The notes beneath the pieces were generated by a model. The model was not told the DNA's origin, ran no database searches, and saw only the letters and a program-made list of their open reading frames with translations. 7,217 nucleotides of DNA from an uncultured Alphaproteobacteria bacterium. Its GTDB lineage: Bacteria; Pseudomonadota; Alphaproteobacteria; Caulobacterales; Caulobacteraceae. The DNA is taken from NCBI GenBank assembly GCA_903933475.1, contig CAIZKE010000187.1:1-7217 (forward strand), in the 5' to 3' direction. Made by a program: the position numbers and the translations under genes. Below are positions 1 through 5,795 of the stretch, piece after piece (the first letter of the stretch is position 1; the number at the start of each line of letters is the position of its first letter).

Positions 1-354
1 GGGGTACCCCGGCAGGTGATCGTCATGGACCTGGCCCGGCAGGACGATCCCCCCGAGCCCCGCTTCTTCGTCAATCCCGAGATCCTCTGGGCGTCCGATG
101 AGACCGCCTTCTACGAGGAGGGGTGCCTGTCGGTGCCCGAGATCTACGACGAGGTGGCCCGAGCGGCCCAGGTCCGGCTGCGCTATCTCGACTACAACGG
201 CCAGGAAGTGGTCGAGGAGGCCGAGGGCCTCTTCGCCGTCTGCATCCAGCACGAGATGGACCACCTCAAGGGCGTCCTCTTCATCGACCACCTGTCCCGG
301 CTCAAACGCGATCGGGCGGTAGCCCGGGTGCGCAAGCTGGCCCGCACGGGCTGA
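1..354 (+). CDS. def: Peptide deformylase, C-terminal part (5' end outside window)
   Basis: Removes the formyl group from the N-terminal methionine of new polypeptides as they leave the ribosome; a cytoplasmic metallohydrolase, usually with Fe2+ or Zn2+. The frame is open from base 1 and gives 117 residues to a TGA at 352-354. The first residues (GVPRQVIVMDLA) match the stretch just after motif 1 (GxGLAAxQ) of the family. Motif 2, EGCLSVP, lies at 118-138 and supplies the metal-binding Cys (124-126). Motif 3, QHEMDH, lies at 247-264 and supplies the two His ligands and the catalytic Glu. All three C-terminal hallmarks are intact. Compared with the usual 170-190 residues, about 50-60 N-terminal residues lie upstream of the window. 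The GTG at 16 is an internal Val codon, not a start. The gene is followed after 65 bases by fmt, its functional partner, in the common bacterial def-fmt arrangement. Confidence 0.96.
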   Translation, partial: GVPRQVIVMDLARQDDPPEPRFFVNPEILWASDETAFYEEGCLSVPEIYDEVARAAQVRLRYLDYNGQEVVEEAEGLFAVCIQHEMDHLKGVLFIDHLSRLKRDRAVARVRKLARTG

Positions 355-419
355 TCCCGCCCCTTCCGGTTTCCCCCCTTTCAGTTCCCTCGCCGCCGCC
401 GGAGGGGTAAAGCCGCCCC
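355..419 (+). promoter_or_regulatory. def-fmt spacer with fmt ribosome binding site
   Basis: This 65-base gap separates the def stop from the fmt start. It has a pyrimidine-rich stretch (about 361-390) and then a purine run GGAGGGG at 401-407, twelve bases before the ATG at 420. That run is the best Shine-Dalgarno candidate for fmt, though the spacing is a little long. I see no stem with a T-run that would act as an intrinsic terminator and no clear -35/-10 pair, so def and fmt are probably co-transcribed. Confidence 0.5.
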
Positions 420-1346
420 ATGCGCCTCGCCTTTCTTGGAACCCCTGACATCGCCGCCTCCTGTCTCGCCGCCGTGGCGAAGGCCGGGCACGAGATCGTC
501 GCCGTCTACGCCCAGCCCCCGGCACCCCGGGGCCGCGGCCAGGCGCTTCGCCCCTCGCCTGTCCAGGCCCTGGCGGAGTCCCTGGGCCTGGCGGTCCGCA
601 CCCCCGCCTCCATGCGTGACCCGGCCGAGGTCGGGGCCTTCCGCGCCCTCGATCTCGATGCCGCCCTGGTGGTGGCCTACGGCCAGATCCTGCCCCGGGA
701 GGTGCTGGAGGCACCGCGCCTGGGCGCCTTCAACCTGCACGCCTCCCTCCTGCCCCGCTGGCGGGGCGCAGCCCCCATCCAGCGCGCCATCCTGGCTGGC
801 GACAAGGAGACTGGCGTCCAGGTCATGCGCATGACGGAAGGGCTGGACGAGGGTCCCATCCTCGCCACCGCCCGGCTCGATATCCGGCCCGACGAGACCG
901 CCGGCACCCTTCACGACCGCATGGCCGGGGCCGGGGCCGCCCTGCTGGTCGCCACCCTGGCCGACATCGCCACGGGCCGCGCCATCGAGACCCCCCAGGC
1001 CGTCGAGGGTGCCACCTATGCCAAGAAGATCAGCGCCCGCACCGCCCGCCTGCGCTGGGCCCGCCCCGCCGCCGAGCTGGACAGCAAGGTCCGCGGCCTC
1101 TCGCCCTTCCCGGGCGCCTGGTTCGAGGCCCCCGGGCCCCGCGGTCCGGTGCGTGTGAAGGCCCTGCTCAGCCGGGCCGAGGCCGGGTCGGGCGCACCGG
1201 GGACGATCCTGGACGCGGCCCTCCTGGTGGCAACGGGCGAGGGCGCGGTGCGCCTCCTCCGCCTCCAGCGCGAGGGCCGGGGGCCTCAGGACGCCGCCGA
1301 CTTCCTGCGCGGCCTGCCCCTGCCCGCCGGGACGCAGCTGGCCTGA
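420..1346 (+). CDS. fmt: Methionyl-tRNA formyltransferase
   Basis: Transfers the formyl group from 10-formyl-tetrahydrofolate to the amino group of methionyl-initiator tRNA, so that translation can start with formylmethionine; cytoplasmic. The 308-residue product has the normal family length (E. coli 315). The N-terminal formyltransferase domain (about residues 1-190) opens with a Rossmann-type LAFLGTPD segment. It carries the signature LLPRWRGAAPIQ at 110-121 and the catalytic triad expected from the family: Asn105, His107 and Asp143 (in GLDEG). The C-terminal OB-fold-like tRNA-binding domain covers about 200-305, including the linker region TYAKKIS. The ATG at 420 is chosen because MRLAFLGTPD matches the family's N-terminus directly. 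The stop TGA (1344-1346) shares one base with the truA ATG, which suggests translational coupling. Nothing is missing or unusual. Confidence 0.98.
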   Translation: MRLAFLGTPDIAASCLAAVAKAGHEIVAVYAQPPAPRGRGQALRPSPVQALAESLGLAVRTPASMRDPAEVGAFRALDLDAALVVAYGQILPREVLEAPRLGAFNLHASLLPRWRGAAPIQRAILAGDKETGVQVMRMTEGLDEGPILATARLDIRPDETAGTLHDRMAGAGAALLVATLADIATGRAIETPQAVEGATYAKKISARTARLRWARPAAELDSKVRGLSPFPGAWFEAPGPRGPVRVKALLSRAEAGSGAPGTILDAALLVATGEGAVRLLRLQREGRGPQDAADFLRGLPLPAGTQLA

Positions 1347-2104
1347 TGCCCCGCTATCGCCTGACCCTCGAGTACGATGGTCGCCCCTACAAGGGCTTCC
1401 AGGCCCAGGGTGACCTGCCCACGGTCCAGGGCGCGGTGGAGCGCGCAATCCTCGCCTTCAGCGGCGAGACCTTGCGCCTGCAGGCCGCCGGTCGCACCGA
1501 CACCGGGGTCCACGCCACCGGCCAGGTGGTGCACGTGGACCTTTCGAAGGACTGGCCCGCACTGACCGTGCGCAACGCCCTCAACGCCCACCTGGTCGAC
1601 GAGGCGGTGGTGGTGCTGGAGGCCGAGGTCGCCCCGGAGGGCTGGCACGCCCGCTTCTCGGCTACCGAGCGGCGCTACCTCTACCGCATCCTCAACCGAC
1701 CGACGCCCCCCGCCCTCGACCGCGGCAAGGTCTGGCATGTCAGGACGCCCCTGGACGCCGGGGCCATGCACGCCGCCGCCCAGGTCCTGGTGGGCCACCA
1801 CGACTTCACCACCTTCCGCGACCTGGCCTGCCAGGCCAAGTCGCCGGTCAAGACCCTGGATGTCGTCGAGGTCAGCCGCCGGGGCGAGGAGGTCTGGCTC
1901 CGCTTCGCCTCGCGCTCCTTCCTGCACCGCCAAGTGCGGTCCATGACCGGCACCCTGGCCGAGGTGGGCGTCGGGCGCTGGACGGCGCAGGACGTGAAGG
2001 CCGCCCTGGAGGCGCGCGACCGCCAGGCCTGCGGCCCTGTCGCGCCAGCATCGGGCCTCAGCCTGACGGGCGTCGCCTACGCCGAAGGTGGCGCGGCGAA
2101 GTAG
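1346..2104 (+). CDS. truA: tRNA pseudouridine(38-40) synthase TruA
   Basis: Converts uridines 38, 39 and 40 in the anticodon stem-loop of many tRNAs to pseudouridine; cytoplasmic. The 252-residue product fits the family (E. coli 270). The catalytic aspartate is Asp52 in the hallmark AGRTDTGVHA at 48-57. Other conserved blocks are YDGRPYKGFQ (10-19), RRYLYRI (109-115), CQAKSPVKT (162-170), FLHRQVRSMTGTLAEVG (192-208) and the C-terminal GLSLTGVAY (237-245). The start overlaps the fmt stop as TGATG and has no strong Shine-Dalgarno sequence, so it probably depends on ribosomes ending fmt. The last seven residues (AEGGAAK) go beyond the usual family end, and the last 28 bases lie opposite the end of dapE on the other strand. 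Confidence 0.98.
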   Translation: MPRYRLTLEYDGRPYKGFQAQGDLPTVQGAVERAILAFSGETLRLQAAGRTDTGVHATGQVVHVDLSKDWPALTVRNALNAHLVDEAVVVLEAEVAPEGWHARFSATERRYLYRILNRPTPPALDRGKVWHVRTPLDAGAMHAAAQVLVGHHDFTTFRDLACQAKSPVKTLDVVEVSRRGEEVWLRFASRSFLHRQVRSMTGTLAEVGVGRWTAQDVKAALEARDRQACGPVAPASGLSLTGVAYAEGGAAK

Positions 2105-3231
2105 CGGCGGATCAGGGTCTCGTAGACCGACTGCAGGTGGCGGATCTCCTCCACCGGAGCCCGCTCGTCCACGGCGTGCATGGTGCGGCCCACCAGACCC
2201 AGCTCGACTACCGGGCAGAGGTCACGGATGAACCTGGCGTCCGAGGTCCCCCCCGTGGTCGACAGGTCCGGCCGCTGTCCCGACACCGCCTCGACGGCGC
2301 CGGCCACCAGCTCGGTAAACGGCCCCTGCTCGGTCAGGAAGGCCTCGCCGCTGATCGCCGGGGTCACGGTGATCGTCCCCGGGAATCCCTCCGCCGCCCG
2401 GTCGGCCTCAGACTGGATCCAGGCGGCGAGGTCCGCGCCCCGGTGGGTGGGGTTGAAGCGGATGTTCAGCCGCGCCGTGGCGACGGCCGGGATCAGGTTG
2501 GTGGTCGGATTGCCCACGTCCACCGTGGTGACCTCCAGGTTCGAGGGCTGGAAGTCGGCGTAGCCTTCATCCAGCACCCGCGCCTCAAGCGCCGCCAGCA
2601 GGCGGATCAGGACCGCCACGGGATTGGCTGCCCGGTGCGGGTAGGCCACATGCCCCTGGATCCCCTCGACCCGGACACCGACATTGATCGAGCCCCGGCG
2701 GCCGATCTTGACCATGTCGCCAAAGCGCTCGGCGCTGGTCGGCTCGCCGACGATACAGTGGTCGAGGATCTCGCCCTCGGCCCTCAGGGTCTCGACCACC
2801 CGCTTGGTGCCGTCGAGGGCCACGCCCTCCTCGTCGCCGGTGATCAGGAAGGACAGGGAGCCCGTCACCGCCCCCTCGGCCAGGGCCGAGGCCGCCGCGG
2901 CGGCGAAGGCGGCGATGGCGCTCTTCATGTCCACGGCCCCGCGGCCGATCAGCACGCCATCAACAATGTCGGCGGCGAAGGCCTCGCGGCTCCAGGCGGC
3001 CACATCGCCCACCGGCACCACATCGGTGTGGCCCGCGAAGCAGAGGTTGGGCCGGGCGGTCCCGATCCGGGCGTAAAGGTTCTCGATCTCGCCAAACCGC
3101 ATCCGGCGGCAGGCAAAGCCGAGGCCCGCCAGGACCTGCTCGACCACATCCATGGCCCCGGCGTCGGCAGGGGTCACAGACGGGCGCCGGATCAGCTCCC
3201 GGGTCAGTTCGACGGCGTCGATCCCGGCCAT
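2077..3231 (-). CDS. dapE: Succinyl-diaminopimelate desuccinylase
   Basis: Hydrolyses N-succinyl-LL-2,6-diaminopimelate to LL-diaminopimelate and succinate, a late step of the succinylase route to lysine and to the diaminopimelate of peptidoglycan. It is a cytoplasmic di-zinc M20-family enzyme. The 384-residue product has normal length. Visible catalytic features are His68 and Asp70 (AGHTD), bridging Asp101 (GRGAVDMK), the acidic pair Glu134-Glu135 (ITGDEEG), Glu163 (VGEPT) and C-terminal His352 (GRTMHAVDE). The inserted dimerisation domain runs from about 180 to 295 and carries HVAYP with His194. The ATG at 3231 is supported by GAGGGA eight bases upstream, inside the end of dapD, and by family alignment from the first helix. 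It follows dapD after four bases and is the last gene of the argB-HAD-dapD-dapE run. Its 3' end overlaps truA on the opposite strand. Confidence 0.98.
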   Translation of the reverse strand: MAGIDAVELTRELIRRPSVTPADAGAMDVVEQVLAGLGFACRRMRFGEIENLYARIGTARPNLCFAGHTDVVPVGDVAAWSREAFAADIVDGVLIGRGAVDMKSAIAAFAAAAASALAEGAVTGSLSFLITGDEEGVALDGTKRVVETLRAEGEILDHCIVGEPTSAERFGDMVKIGRRGSINVGVRVEGIQGHVAYPHRAANPVAVLIRLLAALEARVLDEGYADFQPSNLEVTTVDVGNPTTNLIPAVATARLNIRFNPTHRGADLAAWIQSEADRAAEGFPGTITVTPAISGEAFLTEQGPFTELVAGAVEAVSGQRPDLSTTGGTSDARFIRDLCPVVELGLVGRTMHAVDERAPVEEIRHLQSVYETLIRRYFAAPPSA

Positions 3232-3235
3232 GAGC

Positions 3236-4072
3236 CTAGTCCCTCAGAAGCTCGTTGATGGAGGTCTTGGCCCGGGTCCGGGCATCCACGGTCTTCATGA
3301 TCACCGCGCAGTAGGTTCCCGGCAGACCCTCGTGGGGGCTGGGCCGGGTCCCGGACATGACCACCGAATAGGGCGGCACCTCGCCGGTGAAGACCTCGCC
3401 GGTCCGCCGGTCGATGATGGGGGTGGTCGAGGTCAGGTAGACGCCCATGGACAGGACGCTGCCCTCGCGCACGATCACGCCCTCGGCCACCTCGGAACGG
3501 GCGCCGATGAAGCAGTTGTCCTCGATGATGGTCGGGTTGGCCTGCAGGGGCTCCAGCACCCCGCCGATCCCCGCCCCGCCGGACAGGTGCACGTTCTTGC
3601 CGATCTGGGCACAGGACCCCACCGTCGCCCAGGTGTCGACCATGGTCCCCTCGTCCACGAAGGCGCCGATGTTCACGAAAGAGGGCATCAGCACCACGTT
3701 GCGGGCGATGAAGGCGCCCTTGCGGACCACGCAGCCCGGCACGGCGCGGAAGCCGGCGGCTTCGAAGCGGGCGGCCTCCCAGCCCTCGAACTTGGTGTCC
3801 ACCTTGTCCCAGTAGGGGCCGGGGCCGGGGGCGGAGTGCACCCGGTTCGGGTTCAGGCGGAAGGACAGGAGGATGGCCTGCTTGGCCCACTGGTGGGTCG
3901 TCCAGGCGCCGTCCTCGCCCCGGGTCGCCACCCTCAGGTCGCCGCTGTCCAGCTGGCGCAGGGTCTCGTCCACGGCGGTCCGCACCGGGCCGGTGGTGGC
4001 CGTGGAGACCTGGTCCCGGGCCTCCCAGGCGGCTTCGATCTCGGCGCGGAGGTCGGCGTAGGTCAGGCTCAT
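3236..4072 (-). CDS. dapD: 2,3,4,5-tetrahydropyridine-2,6-dicarboxylate N-succinyltransferase
   Basis: Transfers succinate from succinyl-CoA to tetrahydrodipicolinate, the committing step of the succinylase branch of lysine and diaminopimelate synthesis; a cytoplasmic trimer. The 278-residue product matches the family (about 274-285). An alpha-helical N-terminal domain (about 1-100) contains the typical stretch FRLNPNRVHSAPGP (71-84) and KFEGW (94-98). From about 105 to 240 there is a left-handed beta-helix of hexapeptide repeats (for example GAFIARNVVLMPSFVNIGAF and EDNCFIGARSEVAEGVIV), with the conserved MVDTWATVGSCAQIG at 144-158 and HLSGGAGIGGVLEP at 162-175. The C-terminus ends NELLRD, as is usual. 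The ATG at 4072 shares one base with the stop of the upstream HAD gene (TGATG), with GGGAG seven or eight bases before it. The next gene is dapE, which acts two steps later; the intervening aminotransferase is not in this window. Confidence 0.98.
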   Translation of the reverse strand: MSLTYADLRAEIEAAWEARDQVSTATTGPVRTAVDETLRQLDSGDLRVATRGEDGAWTTHQWAKQAILLSFRLNPNRVHSAPGPGPYWDKVDTKFEGWEAARFEAAGFRAVPGCVVRKGAFIARNVVLMPSFVNIGAFVDEGTMVDTWATVGSCAQIGKNVHLSGGAGIGGVLEPLQANPTIIEDNCFIGARSEVAEGVIVREGSVLSMGVYLTSTTPIIDRRTGEVFTGEVPPYSVVMSGTRPSPHEGLPGTYCAVIMKTVDARTRAKTSINELLRD

Positions 4073-4734
4073 CAGACGGTCTCCCGGAGGCGGGCGTGAT
4101 TGAGGAAGGGGGTCAGGTGCGCGGTGCGGTGGTGGACGAAGGCCGCCTCGGAGCCCGGCGCGCGGGGGCCGACCAGGACCGTGGTCATGCCCAGGTCGAA
4201 GGCCGGCTTCAGATTGCGCTCGGAGTCCTCGAAGAAGGCGGTCGCGGCGGGGTCCAGGCCATGGCCATCGATCATCCGCATGAAGCCCAGGGGGTCGGGC
4301 TTGGGCGCGAAACCGAAGGAATGGATGTGGAAGACCTCGTCGAACAGGTGGGCCAGTCCGAGGTGATTCAGTACCCGCTCGGCGTGGAAGTCGTCGGCGT
4401 TGGTGAAGATCAGCCGCCGCCCAGGCAGTCGGGCCAGGGCCACGAGCAGCTCCGGGTCATGCGCCAGGGCGTCCAGGCTGAGGTCATGGAACAGGGCGTG
4501 GAAGTCTGCCGGGTCGACCCCATGGTGAAGCCTCAGCCCGCCCAGGGTCAGGCCGTGCTCGGCCAGGTACTTCTTCTGCAGGGCGAAGGCGGCGTCCCGC
4601 TCCAGCCCGGTCACCTTCATGACGAAGGCGGTCATGCGGCCCTCCACCTGCCGCATGAAGCCGGACTCCTCCGGGTAGAGGGTGTTGTCCAGGTCAAACA
4701 GCCAGGTGTCGATGTGGCTGAGGTCCGGGATCAT
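4072..4734 (-). CDS. HAD-superfamily hydrolase, pyrimidine 5'-nucleotidase-like
   Basis: A haloacid-dehalogenase-fold phosphatase of the pyrimidine 5'-nucleotidase type (related to yeast Sdt1/Phm8), expected to remove phosphate from a small metabolite such as UMP or CMP; cytoplasmic. The 220 residues show all four HAD motifs: nucleophile Asp14 and acid Asp16 (LFDLDNTLYP), Thr111 in LIFTNADD, Lys145 in FAPKPDP, and Glu169-Asp170 in FFEDSERN. A small helical cap lies between about 20 and 95. There is no signal peptide. The ATG at 4734 overlaps the argB stop as ATGA and the TGA overlaps the dapD start, so the gene is embedded in the amino-acid operon. Family membership is clear; the substrate is not. 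The gene recurs between argB and dapD in many alphaproteobacteria (from memory), which suggests a linked but unproved role. No strong Shine-Dalgarno sequence is seen, consistent with coupling to argB. Confidence 0.93.
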   Translation of the reverse strand: MIPDLSHIDTWLFDLDNTLYPEESGFMRQVEGRMTAFVMKVTGLERDAAFALQKKYLAEHGLTLGGLRLHHGVDPADFHALFHDLSLDALAHDPELLVALARLPGRRLIFTNADDFHAERVLNHLGLAHLFDEVFHIHSFGFAPKPDPLGFMRMIDGHGLDPAATAFFEDSERNLKPAFDLGMTTVLVGPRAPGSEAAFVHHRTAHLTPFLNHARLRETV

Positions 4735-5663
4735 CGGGTGATCAGGGTTCCCGACCCGTGTTCGGTGAACAGCTCGACCAGCATGGCATGGGCGCGCCGG
4801 CCATCCAGGATGACCACCGCCTCGACCCCGGCCTCGACCGTGGCGATGGCGGTTTCCAGCTTGGGGATCATGCCGCCAGAGGCGACGCCCGAGGTGATGG
4901 CCGCCCGGGCCTCGCCCACCGACATCTGGCGGATGAGCTCGCCGTCGGCCCCCATGACGCCCGCCACGTCGGTCAGCAGCAGCATCCGCTTGGCCTTGAG
5001 GGCGCTGGCCAGGGCGCCTGCCACCGTATCGGCGTTGATGTTGTAGGTCTGTCCATCCTCGGCCACGCCGATCGGAGCGATCACCGGGATGTAGTCGTGG
5101 TCGGCCGAGATCAGGCCCTGGATCAGCTGGGGGTCAATCCGGGTCGGCTCGCCGACGAAACCCAGGTCCACCACCTGCTCGATCTGGCTGTCGGGGTCCT
5201 TGCGGGTCCGGGTCGCCTTCTCGACGGTGATCAGCCGGGCGTCCTTGCCCGACAGGCCCACCCCGCGGACGTCCGCCTCGGCGCCGGCCAGGTTGATCCA
5301 GTTGGCGATCTCCTTGTTGATCGCCCCGGAAAGGACCATCTCGGCCACTTCCATGGTGGCCTCGTCGGTCACCCGCAGGCCGTCGACAAAGGTCGACTTC
5401 ACGCCCGCCTTGTCCAGCATGCGCGAGATCTGCGGACCGCCGCCGTGCACCACCACCGGATGCAGGCCCAGGAGCTTCAGCAGGACGGCGTCGGCCGCGA
5501 ACAGGCGCGCCGATTCCTCCTGGCCCATGGCATGGCCGCCGTACTTGATGACCACGGTCTCGCGGTCATACTGCTGGATGAAGGGCAGGGCCTCGGCCAG
5601 GGTCCTGGCGGTCGCCCAGCCCTGCTCCTCGGCCGCAGAGTTCGTCGATGGCGTCTCGCTCAA
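4731..5663 (-). CDS. argB: Acetylglutamate kinase
   Basis: Phosphorylates N-acetyl-L-glutamate with ATP, the second step of arginine biosynthesis; cytoplasmic, amino-acid-kinase fold. With a TTG start at 5663 the product is 310 residues. Key features are Lys40 and the glycine loop in IKYGGHAMG, the second glycine loop VVHGGGPQIS (71-80) for substrate binding, RVTD (97-100), NINAD ending at Asp212 (catalytic) and GGMIPK with Lys267. An amphipathic segment before the first strand (TLAEALPFIQQYDRE, 21-35) resembles the N-helix of arginine-inhibited hexameric enzymes. I chose TTG 5663 because AGGAGG lies eight bases upstream (complement of 5672-5677). The GTG at 5720 would add 19 residues unlike the family, has no good Shine-Dalgarno sequence and sits inside a likely -35 box. 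The gene is the first of the operon; its TGA overlaps the next ATG. Confidence 0.95.
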   Translation of the reverse strand: MSETPSTNSAAEEQGWATARTLAEALPFIQQYDRETVVIKYGGHAMGQEESARLFAADAVLLKLLGLHPVVVHGGGPQISRMLDKAGVKSTFVDGLRVTDEATMEVAEMVLSGAINKEIANWINLAGAEADVRGVGLSGKDARLITVEKATRTRKDPDSQIEQVVDLGFVGEPTRIDPQLIQGLISADHDYIPVIAPIGVAEDGQTYNINADTVAGALASALKAKRMLLLTDVAGVMGADGELIRQMSVGEARAAITSGVASGGMIPKLETAIATVEAGVEAVVILDGRRAHAMLVELFTEHGSGTLITR

Positions 5664-5671
5664 GTCCCGGG

Positions 5672-5677
5672 CCTCCT
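5672..5677 (-). promoter_or_regulatory. Shine-Dalgarno sequence deciding the argB start
   Basis: Read on the - strand this is a perfect AGGAGG, followed by eight bases and then the TTG at 5663-5661. It is the strongest ribosome binding site in the window and the main reason for preferring the TTG start of argB over GTG 5720 or GTG 5681. The 5681 GTG lies just two bases before the AGGAGG, so this site cannot serve it. Confidence 0.7.
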
Positions 5678-5691
5678 GCACGCGTGGGGGT

Positions 5692-5720
5692 GCGATACCG
5701 GACCCGCGCCCCTCTGTCAC
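5692..5720 (-). promoter_or_regulatory. Candidate sigma-70-type promoter of the argB-HAD-dapD-dapE operon
   Basis: On the - strand, GTGACA (complement of 5715-5720; five of six bases match TTGACA) is separated by exactly 17 bases from TATCGC (complement of 5692-5697), which keeps the TAT of the -10 consensus. Transcription would start near 5685, giving a short leader of about 20 bases that carries the AGGAGG before the TTG start. The second half of the -10 box is a poor match, so this is a plausible prediction only. Confidence 0.4.
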
Positions 5721-5795
5721 CCGCTGGCCGCGTCACGGGGTTGGTCCGGGACCCCGCCGTGGTAGGTAGGTCGCCCCCTTTCGCCGGAGCCGCAC
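5721..5795. promoter_or_regulatory. Divergent intergenic region with a GC-rich inverted repeat
   Basis: Sequence between the argB promoter candidate and the amidohydrolase start. CGGGGT (5736-5741) and ACCCCG (5751-5756) form a six-base-pair inverted repeat around nine bases. Inside it GGTCC-G-GGACC (5743-5753) is a second, smaller perfect palindrome. There is no T-run, so it is not an intrinsic terminator; an operator or chance are the alternatives. On the + strand only a poor promoter match is seen (TTGGTC at 5741, TAGGTA at 5763, spacer 16). GGAG at 5785-5788, seven bases before the ATG at 5796, is the ribosome binding site of the amidohydrolase gene. Confidence 0.35.

Noticed and set aside
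1..10. A perfect 10-base palindrome, GGGGTACCCC, at the window start
   Set aside because: It falls inside the coding sequence of def (Gly-Val-Pro codons of a conserved region), and short GC palindromes are expected by chance here.
16..18. GTG at 16 as the start of the deformylase
   Set aside because: The frame is open upstream and the preceding residues match the family just after motif 1; the protein would lack its first metal-site motif, so the gene simply begins outside the window.
381..1448. A 355-codon - strand open frame opposite fmt
   Set aside because: Same wobble-phase artefact: the frame pairs its first codon position with the fmt third position, and the product is low-complexity with no family signature. 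fmt itself has all its catalytic motifs.
2137..4099. Long + strand open frames (2137-3258 and 3152-4099) opposite dapE and dapD
   Set aside because: Both are in the same antisense wobble phase relative to dapE and dapD and give His/Gly/Asp-rich products without domains. They are composition shadows.
4096..5765. Long + strand open frames (4096-5046 and 4758-5765) opposite the HAD gene and argB
   Set aside because: They too place their first codon position opposite the wobble base of the real genes and show no recognisable protein family or ribosome binding site.
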